Source of the DNA: Verrucomicrobiales bacterium
GTDB taxonomy: Bacteria > Verrucomicrobiota > Verrucomicrobiia > Verrucomicrobiales > DEV007
Length of the DNA stretch: 15,506 nt
Assembly: GCA_002696885.1 (NCBI GenBank)
Contig: NZSO01000064.1
Coordinates: forward strand, 2,176 to 17,681
Direction: 5' to 3'
Part shown: piece after piece, positions 7,792 through 15,157 of the stretch
How positions within the stretch are numbered: position 1 is the stretch's first letter
How the letters are laid out: every line of letters starts with the position of its first letter
Made by a program: the position numbers and the translations under genes
Notes under the pieces: model-generated
The model's input: only the letters and a program-made list of their open reading frames with translations
The model's database searches: none
Told to the model about the DNA's origin: nothing

Positions 7792-9375
7792 ATGGGTAAA
7801 CCAACTGGATTTTTAGAATTTGAACGTGAGGCGGTTCCTTATCGCGATCCGATCGAACGTTTAACAGACTATGACGAAATCAACACTCGACCATCTGAGG
7901 AGCATCTTCAAAAGCAAGGTTCAAGGTGTATGGATTGCGGAGTGCCATTTTGTCAATCTGGTAGTGGCTGTCCTATTGATAATTTAATACCAGAATGGAA
8001 TCACTTAGTTTATCAAAAGAGGTGGAAGGAAGCGATCGATCGTCTTCACAAGACAAACAATTTTCCAGAATTTACTGGTCGAGTATGCCCTGCACCATGC
8101 GAAGGCTCCTGTGTTTTGGGTATCACAAATCCCCCTGTAACTATAAAAAATATCGAAAATACAATTATCAATAAAGCCTTTGAAGAGGGTTGGGTTTCAT
8201 CAAATCCTCCAAAAGAGCGAACCGGTAAGAAAGTAGCCATAATAGGATCTGGTCCTGCTGGTCTTGCTGCAGCGGATCAACTGAATAAGGTTGGTCATGA
8301 GGTAACAGTCTATGAAAGAGCCGACAGAATAGGTGGATTATTGATGTACGGTATTCCAAATATGAAGTTGGATAAGGGAGTTGTTGATCGTCGTATTTCT
8401 TTGATGCGTGAATCAGGTGTAAAATTTGTCACCTGTGCACATGTTGGGAAAAAAGAAGGCTTTGAAAGTGGTCACATGACCCAGATCATGGAAGAAAATG
8501 GTTCCAAGATTGAGTACATCGATCCTAATGATTTATTCAAGGAAAATGATGCTTTGTTGATTGCTACGGGAGCGACTAAGCCATTCGATCCGACCGGTCG
8601 AAATCCTGGTCGGGAGCTCAAAGGAATTCAATTTGCTATGGATTTCTTGACTCGAAACACAAAGAGTCTTTTGGACTCGAATCTTGAAAATGAAGCTTAC
8701 ACCTCTGCAAAAGACAAACATGTTATCGTTATAGGTGGGGGTGATACTGGGGCAGATTGTATAGGGACTTCACTGAGACATGGTTGCAAAGACGTTGTCA
8801 ATTTTGAGTTGCTAGACAGACCTCCCAACGAAAGGGCGGCAAATAACCCATGGCCGCAATGGCCACGAATCTATCGACTAGATTATTCTCATGCCGAAAA
8901 TAAGGCAAAAAACGGTAACGACCCTAGAGCATACCATGTCTTAGCAAAAGAATTTATTGGAGACGATGATGGTAATGTTAGAGCCGTCAAAACGGTCGAA
9001 GTTGATTGGAATAGTCCTGTTGAAAATGGTCCTCCATTTAGCGAGGTAGAAGGTTCTGAGAAAGAGTGGCCTGCTGATTTGGTTCTGCTTGCAACAGGGT
9101 TTGTTGGGCCTGAACTTGAAATAGGCAATATGCTTGGAGTTGAAAAACAAAATCCTCGTGGTAACTGGGAGACTTTCACTGGTGAGCATGGTAAATTTAC
9201 CTCTAATATTGAGGGGGTATTCACAGCAGGTGATTGCCGTCGTGGTCAATCATTAGTTGTTTGGGCTATCAATGAGGGTAGAGGAGCTGCGAGGGCTATT
9301 GATATCCATTTGATGGGAAGTAGTCTGCTGCCCGCTCCAGGAGTGACACAGGGTGGCGTAGTTGCCAACGCGTAG
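7792..9375 (+). CDS. gltD: Glutamate synthase small (beta) subunit
   Basis: GltD oxidises NAD(P)H on FAD and passes electrons through [4Fe-4S] clusters to GltB. The N-terminal cluster domain shows CMDCGVPFC (C46, C49, C54), C60 in GCPIDN, and CPAPCEGSC (C99, C103, C107). The FAD-binding Rossmann motif is VAIIGSGPAGLAAA (G152-G157), the NAD(P)H site VIVIGGGDTGADC (G315-G320), and the C-terminal FAD contact TAGDCRRGQSLVVWAI. At 527 residues it is longer than the typical 470-490 of enterobacterial GltD, partly through about 22 extra residues at 220-243. Stretches such as FLTRNTKSLLDSNLE, RHGC and NNPWPQWPRIYRLDYSH resemble, from memory, the beta-like region of eukaryotic NADH-GOGAT. It lies 12 bases after gltB, so the pair should be one operon. 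Whether NADH or NADPH is preferred cannot be read from the sequence with confidence. Confidence 0.96.
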   Translation: MGKPTGFLEFEREAVPYRDPIERLTDYDEINTRPSEEHLQKQGSRCMDCGVPFCQSGSGCPIDNLIPEWNHLVYQKRWKEAIDRLHKTNNFPEFTGRVCPAPCEGSCVLGITNPPVTIKNIENTIINKAFEEGWVSSNPPKERTGKKVAIIGSGPAGLAAADQLNKVGHEVTVYERADRIGGLLMYGIPNMKLDKGVVDRRISLMRESGVKFVTCAHVGKKEGFESGHMTQIMEENGSKIEYIDPNDLFKENDALLIATGATKPFDPTGRNPGRELKGIQFAMDFLTRNTKSLLDSNLENEAYTSAKDKHVIVIGGGDTGADCIGTSLRHGCKDVVNFELLDRPPNERAANNPWPQWPRIYRLDYSHAENKAKNGNDPRAYHVLAKEFIGDDDGNVRAVKTVEVDWNSPVENGPPFSEVEGSEKEWPADLVLLATGFVGPELEIGNMLGVEKQNPRGNWETFTGEHGKFTSNIEGVFTAGDCRRGQSLVVWAINEGRGAARAIDIHLMGSSLLPAPGVTQGGVVANA

Positions 9376-9417
9376 TTTGGTTGTTCACTGATAAATGTTG
9401 ATACAATTTGTTGTTTA

Positions 9418-9963
9418 ATGCAGTTGGATCCAAATGAACCTTGTCCTTTTCTTCCAAAAATTGATAAAAAAATAAAGGCATCTGACTCGAGAGCTTTAAG
9501 CAATCAAAAGGGGTTGTCTTTTTACCGCCTTTGCCTTGAGTATTCGCAAACGAAATGGATGCAAGGGCTGCCAGCTCAGTCTCTCCTCCAATTGAATAGG
9601 GCTATGAGTGCGGACCTTAGAGGGAACGAGGAATATTTAAAAGATTACCCAATTCCCTACTCTTCCATTAAATGGATATTGTGTCAGAGAACTGATAAAG
9701 ATGGACAGTTTCTTGGAAATCCAAGGCGTCATTGGCAACACTATGCAACAAGGATGTCTGGACCTCGGTCTGAAATCAGAATTTGGCGCTCTTGGGCCTG
9801 TTTTGCAATCGCCTCTAAAGTCCTTCCATCATCCGAATTTCCAGAGGATAAGGAACAACTCTTGAATGAAGGATTACATCTTCCCAGTCTAAGTACAATT
9901 GAATCAAATCTAAAAAAATTAGGTTTTGTTGGGGAGGTGGAAAATTGGATGCAGTTGCTGTAA
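9418..9963 (+). CDS. Trp-rich hypothetical protein, possibly conserved in Verrucomicrobiota
   Basis: This 181-residue protein is not one I can assign to a named family. It has no signal peptide or membrane segment and should be cytoplasmic. The coding frame is convincing: balanced composition, no low-complexity stretches, and clustered rare residues. It is rich in Trp, Arg and Tyr, with blocks QGLPAQSLLQLNRAMSADL (about 50-68), DYPIPYSSIKWILCQR (about 76-91), LGNPRRHWQHYATRMSGPRS (about 99-118) and EIRIWRSWACFAIASKVLP. The compact R-R-H-W-Q-H and I-R-x-W-R-x-W-A-C motifs look like a conserved surface, perhaps binding a nucleic acid or phosphate ligand, but that is speculation. It follows gltD by 42 bases with no terminator, so cotranscription with gltBD is plausible. 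The N-terminal CPFLP is notable. No Shine-Dalgarno precedes the ATG, so the exact start is less certain than the frame. Confidence 0.75.
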   Translation: MQLDPNEPCPFLPKIDKKIKASDSRALSNQKGLSFYRLCLEYSQTKWMQGLPAQSLLQLNRAMSADLRGNEEYLKDYPIPYSSIKWILCQRTDKDGQFLGNPRRHWQHYATRMSGPRSEIRIWRSWACFAIASKVLPSSEFPEDKEQLLNEGLHLPSLSTIESNLKKLGFVGEVENWMQLL

Positions 9964-9994
9964 ATATTTATTAAAACTAAATATTTATTGAAAA
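9961..9994. repeat. Tandem 17-base repeat, each copy carrying the palindrome TAAATATTTA
   Basis: Two adjacent 17-base units (9961-9977 and 9978-9994) agree at 15 of 17 positions. Each starts with TAAATATTTATT, of which TAAATATTTA is a perfect 10-base palindrome. The first unit begins with the stop codon of the Trp-rich hypothetical gene. The two palindromes are 17 bases apart centre to centre, not an exact number of helical turns. The position, 63-96 bases before the xylA start, suits an operator pair, but AT-rich repeats also arise by slippage. Confidence 0.6.
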
Positions 9995-10018
9995 TTTAAT
10001 ATCTTTTGTACTTCATTC

Positions 10019-10047
10019 TTGACGATTAATGCCTGACAGGGAATGAT
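10019..10047 (+). promoter_or_regulatory. Candidate sigma-70 promoter of xylA
   Basis: TTGACG (10019-10024), 17 bases, AATGAT (10042-10047): 5 of 6 and 4 of 6 matches at ideal spacing. Transcription would start near 10054, only a few bases before the ATG at 10057, so the mRNA would be nearly leaderless. The candidate lies just downstream of the tandem palindromic repeat. Confidence 0.3.
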
Positions 10048-10056
10048 CACGGTCCA

Positions 10057-11370
10057 ATGTCATCAGAAGCTTTCCCAGAAATAAAAAAGATAACATACGA
10101 AGGACCAGATTCAAAAAATCCATTGGCCTTCAAACATTATAACGCAGATGAATTAGTCGACGGTAAAGCGATGAAAGATCATTTCCGATTTTCAGTCGCT
10201 TATTGGCATGCGATGCGCAATCCATTAGCAGATCCTTTTGGAGGAGGTACAGCTCAAAGACCATGGGATGATGGAACTGATTCAGTGGAAAATGCCCAAA
10301 ATCGGGCAAGAGTTGCCTTCGAATTCATGGAGAAACTCGGAGTCGAGTACTATTGTTTTCATGATCGTGATGTTGCGCCAGAGCTGGGTTCACTGAAAGA
10401 ATCTAATGATGCTCTTGATGCTGTAGCCGATGTTTTAGCCGAGGAGCAAGAGAGAACCGGCATTAAGCTATTGTGGGGAACTGCATGCTTGTTCGCACAT
10501 TTTCGATACAATCAAGGTGCAGCGACTAGTCCTAATGCTGATGTTTTTGCCTACGCTGCGGCTCAAATAAAAAAAGCAATGGAGGTCACTCATAGGTTGG
10601 GCGGTACAGGTTATACTTTTTGGGGAGGAAGAGAGGGCTACTCGACTTTGTGGAATACAGATATGAAGCGGGAGCTAGATCATCTTGCAAGGATGTTACA
10701 TATGGCTGTTGATCATAAAAAGAAAATTGGCTTTGAAGGACAATTTTACATTGAACCAAAGCCTAGAGAGCCCTCAACACATCAATATGACTCTGATTCT
10801 GCAGCATGCTTAAATTTTTTAAGAGAACATGATTTAATTGACCACTTAAAATTAAATTTAGAAACCAACCATGCCACTCTTGCAGGTCACACAATGATGC
10901 ATGAAATGAGAGTTGCTGCAGCTGCTGGAGCACTGGGTTCCGTTGATGCAAATACCGGTGATGAATTGATTGGTTGGGATACGGATCAATTTCCAACTGA
11001 TATTTATCTTACTACTCAAATCATGCTGGAGATATTAAATATGGGCGGGTTCACCACTGGAGGACTCAATTTTGATGCTAAGTGCAGGCGTGAAAGTTTT
11101 GAACCTGTTGATCTTTTCCACGCTCATATTGGAGGTATGGATGCTTTTGCTAGGGGGCTTAAAATTGCTCAGGCCATTCGTGAGGATGGAAGGCTTGATG
11201 AATTTGTCTCCAACAGATACTCTAGTTTCGATTCAGGCGTAGGTGCTAAAATTGAATCTGGAGAAATTGGATTTGAAGAACTTGATCAATACATCCAGGA
11301 GAAAGGAGAGCCTGAACTAGCTAGTGGAAGACAAGAAATGCTAGAAAACTTGATCAACGAATTTATCTAG
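10057..11370 (+). CDS. xylA: Xylose isomerase (class II)
   Basis: XylA interconverts D-xylose and D-xylulose (and D-glucose and D-fructose) using two divalent metals. The 437-residue length and the N-terminal extension mark it as class II, the E. coli-like group. All key residues can be placed: H102 and D105 in FHDRD; E233 and K235 in IEPKPREP; E269 and H272 in LNLETNHATLAGH; D297 in SVDANTGD; D308 and D310 in WDTDQFP; D340 in GLNFDAKCRR. Each is one position later than its E. coli counterpart. FWGGREGYSTLWNTD is the conserved family block. The enzyme should be active and cytoplasmic. No xylulokinase, xylose transporter or regulator lies in the window, so it is either part of a scattered pathway or supports other pentose or hexose isomerisation. 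The gene stands between a hypothetical gene and an M50 protease with gaps of 93 and 61 bases, so it may be transcribed alone. Confidence 0.97.
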   Translation: MSSEAFPEIKKITYEGPDSKNPLAFKHYNADELVDGKAMKDHFRFSVAYWHAMRNPLADPFGGGTAQRPWDDGTDSVENAQNRARVAFEFMEKLGVEYYCFHDRDVAPELGSLKESNDALDAVADVLAEEQERTGIKLLWGTACLFAHFRYNQGAATSPNADVFAYAAAQIKKAMEVTHRLGGTGYTFWGGREGYSTLWNTDMKRELDHLARMLHMAVDHKKKIGFEGQFYIEPKPREPSTHQYDSDSAACLNFLREHDLIDHLKLNLETNHATLAGHTMMHEMRVAAAAGALGSVDANTGDELIGWDTDQFPTDIYLTTQIMLEILNMGGFTTGGLNFDAKCRRESFEPVDLFHAHIGGMDAFARGLKIAQAIREDGRLDEFVSNRYSSFDSGVGAKIESGEIGFEELDQYIQEKGEPELASGRQEMLENLINEFI

Positions 11371-11431
11371 GAATTAACAAACTTTTTGTCACCTGATATT
11401 ATTATTATCGTATTAATGATATCGGGATAAT

Positions 11432-12103
11432 ATGTTTTATAGTGCAGATTCGAATCAGTCAGGAACTTTTAGTTTCAGGCTTTTTGGTTTTCCTATATCA
11501 ATTCACTGGTCATTTTTGATACTTCCCATAGTATTTGGTGCAGGAGCGGTTTCAGATCCAATCCAGCAGACCCGGTTTATTCTAATAACGGTAATTGTTT
11601 TTTTTATATCAATTTTAGGTCATGAATTAGGTCATGCATTTGCCTATCGCTCATTTGGTGGGCATGCTCGAATAATGATTCAAGCGATGGGTGGAATGGC
11701 GATTTCACATGGATCTTTTAATAGGAAACAAAAGATTATCATCACCGCAGCTGGTCCCGCGTTTGGTTTTATGATGGGTCTTGTATGCCTTGTTATCCTT
11801 TTATTTATTCCTAAAGAATTGAGATACGTTGTTCATTTTCTTAGTCTAATGGTTTGGATTAACTTTTTTTGGTCAATTTTTAATCTCTTACCAATAGTAC
11901 CTTTAGATGGCGGGCAACTGCTTGGGCACATCATGCACGAAAAAAAACCTGTTCTAAGAGGTAAGATTGGAGCGGTTACGGGTTTGGTTGCTGCACTTGT
12001 TTTGTTTTTAAAGTACAATTCCATAATAGGTGCTGCAATTTTTGGGTTCCTATCATATCAAAATTTTAAAGCTGCAGAAAGAGCAAGAAAAGGATACTGG
12101 TAA
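11432..12103 (+). CDS. M50 (site-2-type) intramembrane metalloprotease
   Basis: A 223-residue polytopic membrane protein of the site-2 protease family, which cleaves substrates within the membrane. The zinc site HELGH (H64, E65, H68) lies in a hydrophobic segment ending VFFISILG. The third ligand is D159 in NLLPIVPLDGGQLLGH, the family's 'N-x-x-P-x-x-P-L-D-G-G' motif. Hydrophobic segments fall at about 24-40, 48-70, 101-126, 133-156 and 178-208. The N-terminal FRLFGFPISIHWSF is typical of the small SpoIVFB/YwhC-like members. There is no PDZ or CBS domain, so it is not RseP-like. The substrate is unknown. It is probably cotranscribed with the M20 peptidase, which starts 11 bases after its stop. 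A weak GGGA sits 4 bases before the ATG. A rhomboid-type serine protease is excluded by the HExxH motif. Confidence 0.9.
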   Translation: MFYSADSNQSGTFSFRLFGFPISIHWSFLILPIVFGAGAVSDPIQQTRFILITVIVFFISILGHELGHAFAYRSFGGHARIMIQAMGGMAISHGSFNRKQKIIITAAGPAFGFMMGLVCLVILLFIPKELRYVVHFLSLMVWINFFWSIFNLLPIVPLDGGQLLGHIMHEKKPVLRGKIGAVTGLVAALVLFLKYNSIIGAAIFGFLSYQNFKAAERARKGYW

Positions 12104-12114
12104 AAAATAATATT

Positions 12115-13452
12115 ATGAACAAAGAACATCTAGATGACCTTATTTCTTATTTAAAATTTCCAAGTGTATCAACAGACAGTCAATATAAGGAAAATGTCAG
12201 AGAGTGTGCTGAATGGTTGAGTGATAAAATTAATCTAGTTGGTCTTGAGTCATCAATTTATCAGACAGCTGGACACCCAATTGTTGTTGGTAGAAATAAA
12301 CACTCAAGTGATAAGCCCACTGTAATGATTTATGGGCATTATGACGTCCAACCAGCTGATCCAATTGATTTATGGGAGTCGCCACCATTTGAACCACTTA
12401 TTAAAGAAGGCAAAATCTATGCCCGTGGCTCAACAGATAACAAAGGACAGAATCTTGCACATCTCTTAGGTCTTGGAGAAACAATTAGTGAAAGCGGAGA
12501 ACTCCCAGTTAACATCATTTATTTGGTTGAGGGAGAAGAGGAAATTGGAAGCCCAAACCTTGAACCTTTTCTTCTTGAGCATAAGGATGAGTTGAAATGT
12601 GATGTTGTGGCGGTTTCAGATACTGGCATGATTGGTCCAGGTATCGGAACTTTTACCTATGGCCTTAGGGGAGTTGCATGTATGGAGGTTAAAGTAATTG
12701 GACCCTCTAAGGATCTCCATTCTGGGGTTTTTGGAGGAGCGGTAGCTAATCCATGTGCAGCAATGTCAAAAATGATTGCTAGTCTTCATGACTTAGAAGG
12801 AAGAGTTAGGGTAGAGGGGTTTTATGATAAAGTTAAGGAAATTGAAGATTGGGAAAAAGCTGAATGGTCAAAAATTCAAGTTGATGAAAATGAAACACTT
12901 AATCTAACGGGTTCGCCTGATCTTTTCGGTGAAGTTGGCTATAGTGATAATGAAAGAAGGTGGTCAAGACCTACCGCGGAAATCAATGGTATCGGGGGAG
13001 GTTATCAGGGAGAAGGATCAAAAACGGTGATTGCTTCAGAAAGTTTTGTTAAACTTTCATTTCGATTAGTACCTGATCAAGATCCTGAAGAAATTTTAAA
13101 TTTAGTTAAGAGCCACTTGGATGATCATAAACCTCCAGGCGTAAGAGTTGAATATGAAATGGGGCATAGTGGTAAGGCCTATTTGATGGACCCTCAATCA
13201 GGTTATGGGTTAGCTGCTCAGAAAGCATTGAAAACGACATTCGATTCTGATCCAGCGCTAATCCGAGAGGGCGGTAGTATACCAATCGTTCAAAGTTTTA
13301 AGGATATTCTTGGTGTTGACACATTATTGCTTGGATTAGCTTTACCTGATTGCCAAATACATTCTCCAAATGAAAATTTTTCCATAGAGAATTTCTACGA
13401 TGGGATTCGACTTAATAGAAATTTAATTAATGAAATTGGATCGGCTTTTTGA
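12115..13452 (+). CDS. M20-family dipeptidase / metallopeptidase
   Basis: A 445-residue co-catalytic zinc peptidase of the M20 family, closest in layout to the dipeptidase/carnosinase branch, probably hydrolysing dipeptides in the cytoplasm (no signal peptide). Metal and catalytic residues: H75 and D77 in YGHYDVQP; bridging D108 in ARGSTDNKGQ; catalytic E142 and metal ligand E143 in EGEEEIGS; D169 in SDTGM; H416 in CQIHSPNENF. The second Asp of the usual 'S-D-D-K-G' is Asn here (N109), a change I believe is common and not in itself inactivating. LHSGVFGGAVANP marks the start of the lid/dimerisation domain (about 200-310). The gene sits 11 bases after the M50 protease gene with no Shine-Dalgarno, and its TGA directly abuts the end of the opposing M23 gene. 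The substrate cannot be named from the sequence. Confidence 0.92.
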   Translation: MNKEHLDDLISYLKFPSVSTDSQYKENVRECAEWLSDKINLVGLESSIYQTAGHPIVVGRNKHSSDKPTVMIYGHYDVQPADPIDLWESPPFEPLIKEGKIYARGSTDNKGQNLAHLLGLGETISESGELPVNIIYLVEGEEEIGSPNLEPFLLEHKDELKCDVVAVSDTGMIGPGIGTFTYGLRGVACMEVKVIGPSKDLHSGVFGGAVANPCAAMSKMIASLHDLEGRVRVEGFYDKVKEIEDWEKAEWSKIQVDENETLNLTGSPDLFGEVGYSDNERRWSRPTAEINGIGGGYQGEGSKTVIASESFVKLSFRLVPDQDPEEILNLVKSHLDDHKPPGVRVEYEMGHSGKAYLMDPQSGYGLAAQKALKTTFDSDPALIREGGSIPIVQSFKDILGVDTLLLGLALPDCQIHSPNENFSIENFYDGIRLNRNLINEIGSAF

Positions 13453-14505
13453 TTATTCCCACAGTAATAATTGAACAAAACGTTGGCCGCTCGAAGTTAA
13501 TTTAGCATTGTCCTTGGTTCCCGTTAGACGAGATCTGGTATTCCATGAATGGGGAGTAGCTGAATACTTTACCCAGCTTACGATAGGTGAAGTTACTTTC
13601 TTTTCATTCGGCTCAATCTTAAGAGGTATGCCCGAAGGGCTCATACTTATTTCCCATGATGGACTATTTTTAGCTTCTGATAAATTTGATGCTAGCCAAG
13701 GGTAAGATTTCATTATTAAAGGAATACCTTTGTTCGGTGCCAATATTTTCCAGTATGTTTCAGTTTTAGAAATAAATTCTGGAAGATTGATGACGGGGTT
13801 TTTTCTGTATTCCTTATAAAGGTTAGCAATGTCAATTCCTGCTAAATTAATTCCATTGTAAAGGCCATGTTTATTTGGTGAAACATAGTGTCTTCGATAC
13901 CACTTTTCGAAACTTTTGCTCAGCATTAGATTAAGTTCTAAATGTAAGTGAGCCCGAGTTTTGTTAATCCCATCACCAGTATAACCAAGAGTTCCTATTG
14001 AGGTGCCGGGTCGCACGATTTGGCCGTTATTACATGAAATATCCGCAAGATGGGCATACAAACTGTAAAATTTTCCATATCCCCAGTCGTGTTGGATAAC
14101 AACGTATTTCCCATAGTTACTGGCGCCAGCAGATTTGCTGGTATGGACAACTTTTCCGTGTGAAATCGATCGAACTTTATCAAGGGGGACACCGTTTGAA
14201 TTTCTCGCTATAGGTTTGATATCGATACCCTCATGGAATTTACTATATAAAATACCAGAGCTTGTTCTTTTTGGATTCCTAACATATCCATACTTTCCGC
14301 CTTCCCATGGTTTGCTCGGTTTGCCCTCGAATGTACGATCAGTGTACATATAAAACTTAGAGCCATCTGCTCCAAATATTTCCCTGTTAGGTGTTGCTAA
14401 TACAAGGTCCAGCCTTTTGTACTGAGCATGACTTTGAATTAATGGAAATAGCCAATTACAAACAATTAGAACTATAGTAAGATTTCTAGTGTAAGAAAAA
14501 AGCAT
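13453..14505 (-). CDS. Secreted M23 (LytM-type) zinc peptidase
   Basis: A 350-residue secreted protein. The signal peptide has a hydrophobic core LTIVLIVCNWLFPLI and a cleavage site after SHA (A27-Q28). The LytM core shows all four zinc/catalytic positions: H91 and D95 in FHEGIDIKP, H152 in SLYAHL, and H186/H188 in AHLHLEL, with GTLGYTGDGINKT between them. It should act in the periplasm on peptidoglycan cross-links or a related peptide. The N-terminal 60 residues of the mature protein (PWEGGKYGYVRNPKRTSSG) and the C-terminal 150 residues (about 200-350) are not a domain I recognise; there is no LysM or coiled coil of the EnvC/NlpD kind. It lies 15 bases downstream of the gene for the SecDF-head-like protein, and the two are probably one transcript. 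Confidence 0.9.
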   Translation of the reverse strand: MLFSYTRNLTIVLIVCNWLFPLIQSHAQYKRLDLVLATPNREIFGADGSKFYMYTDRTFEGKPSKPWEGGKYGYVRNPKRTSSGILYSKFHEGIDIKPIARNSNGVPLDKVRSISHGKVVHTSKSAGASNYGKYVVIQHDWGYGKFYSLYAHLADISCNNGQIVRPGTSIGTLGYTGDGINKTRAHLHLELNLMLSKSFEKWYRRHYVSPNKHGLYNGINLAGIDIANLYKEYRKNPVINLPEFISKTETYWKILAPNKGIPLIMKSYPWLASNLSEAKNSPSWEISMSPSGIPLKIEPNEKKVTSPIVSWVKYSATPHSWNTRSRLTGTKDNAKLTSSGQRFVQLLLWE

Positions 14506-14520
14506 TATTGAATAAATTAA

Positions 14521-15045
14521 TTATTCTTGAGGGTCGATTAACTCAGGTAATGGTTCTGGTGGACTTATAATTGAATCGGATGATTGGGGTTCTATTAATT
14601 TAATCTTTAAGCTTTTGAATTTCTCAATACTTTTTTCAGTAAAACCTTTCCAGCACGTAATGTATCCATGTTGGATTGGGCCATCAATGACAACGTAATC
14701 AACTGGCTGCATGCCTAACACAGTGACCAACCTCCTACCTCTTGCTACCGTGGAAAGAGTACTGAGTTCTTTGATTTTCTTTTTCTTAAGCTTGAAGGAT
14801 ATTCCATAGCTCTCTCCGTCTTCTGACAGAAAGGGATAAAAGCTATCGATATCTCTTTGATTGAATGCGGGCTTCTTAAAAATATTGAAGATTTTTTGTG
14901 ATACTCTAATTTGAACTGACTCTTCTTTTTGATTTTCTTGTCCAGATTCAAGATGGAAGCTAATTAAACCAGAGTCTTTTCTCTTAGCTCCCAGTAGAAG
15001 AGGAAGTATAAGAATTAGCGCTAAAGATCTCATTTTATTCGTCAT
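14521..15045 (-). CDS. Small secreted protein resembling the SecDF P1 head subdomain
   Basis: A 174-residue protein with a signal peptide (MRSLALILILPLLLGA); the start may be the Met at 15045 or, giving a more classic signal peptide, the Met five codons in (15033). The mature part matches the order of elements that I know from the P1 head of SecD and related stand-alone proteins: KKPAFNQRDIDSFYPFL (compare 'k-P-x-l-t-x-x-D-I-x-x-a'), SYGISFKLKKKKIKEL ('y-x-V-x-f-x-L-t-x-x-x-x-x-x-l'), RGRRLVTVLGMQPVDYVVID ('G-x-r-L-A-i-V-L-d-g-x-v-x-s-a-p-x-I') and GPIQHGYITCWKGFTEKSIE ('x-I-x-x-G-x-x-x-I-x-G-x-F-T-x-x-e'). No membrane helices of SecD follow. The tail is Pro/Glu/Ser-rich (about 152-174). It is encoded 15 bases before the M23 peptidase gene on the same strand. 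The resemblance is by eye and the function is unknown. Confidence 0.7.
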   Translation of the reverse strand: MTNKMRSLALILILPLLLGAKRKDSGLISFHLESGQENQKEESVQIRVSQKIFNIFKKPAFNQRDIDSFYPFLSEDGESYGISFKLKKKKIKELSTLSTVARGRRLVTVLGMQPVDYVVIDGPIQHGYITCWKGFTEKSIEKFKSLKIKLIEPQSSDSIISPPEPLPELIDPQE

Positions 15046-15068
15046 TTTTACAGTGAACCATACTCGTT

Positions 15069-15085
15069 AGCTAGCGCAACTAGCT
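15069..15085. other. Inverted repeat AGCTAG-cgcaa-CTAGCT before the SecDF-head-like gene
   Basis: A perfect 6-base inverted repeat with a 5-base centre lies 24-40 bases upstream of the minus-strand start at 15045. Its position between two divergent genes fits an operator or promoter-overlapping site. No clear -35/-10 pair could be assigned around it on either strand. Confidence 0.3.
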
Positions 15086-15132
15086 TTATTAAGTTAGTCA
15101 CTTTTTACCCTCATTAGTGTTCTACAGGTCTA

Positions 15133-15157
15133 TTTGGTACCAAAATCCTCATTTTGG
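15133..15157. repeat. Overlapping palindromes TTTGGTACCAAA and CCAAAAT-cctc-ATTTTGG
   Basis: A perfect 12-base palindrome (15133-15144) shares its right half with a second perfect inverted repeat (stem CCAAAAT 15140-15146, loop CCTC, stem ATTTTGG 15151-15157). The same half-site therefore appears three times in 25 bases, so two exclusive hairpins or adjacent protein sites are possible. A run of eight A (15160-15167) follows on the plus strand, the wrong base for an intrinsic terminator. The remainder of the 246-base divergent gap (15046-15291) is AT-rich, with AGGC repeated 10 bases apart (15211 and 15221) and no recognisable RNA gene. Confidence 0.5.

Noticed and set aside
12418..12450. Asn109 in the M20 motif STDNKG as a sign of an inactive enzyme
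   Set aside because: The bridging Asp108 and all other ligands are intact, and Asn at this second position is, as far as I know, tolerated in the family.
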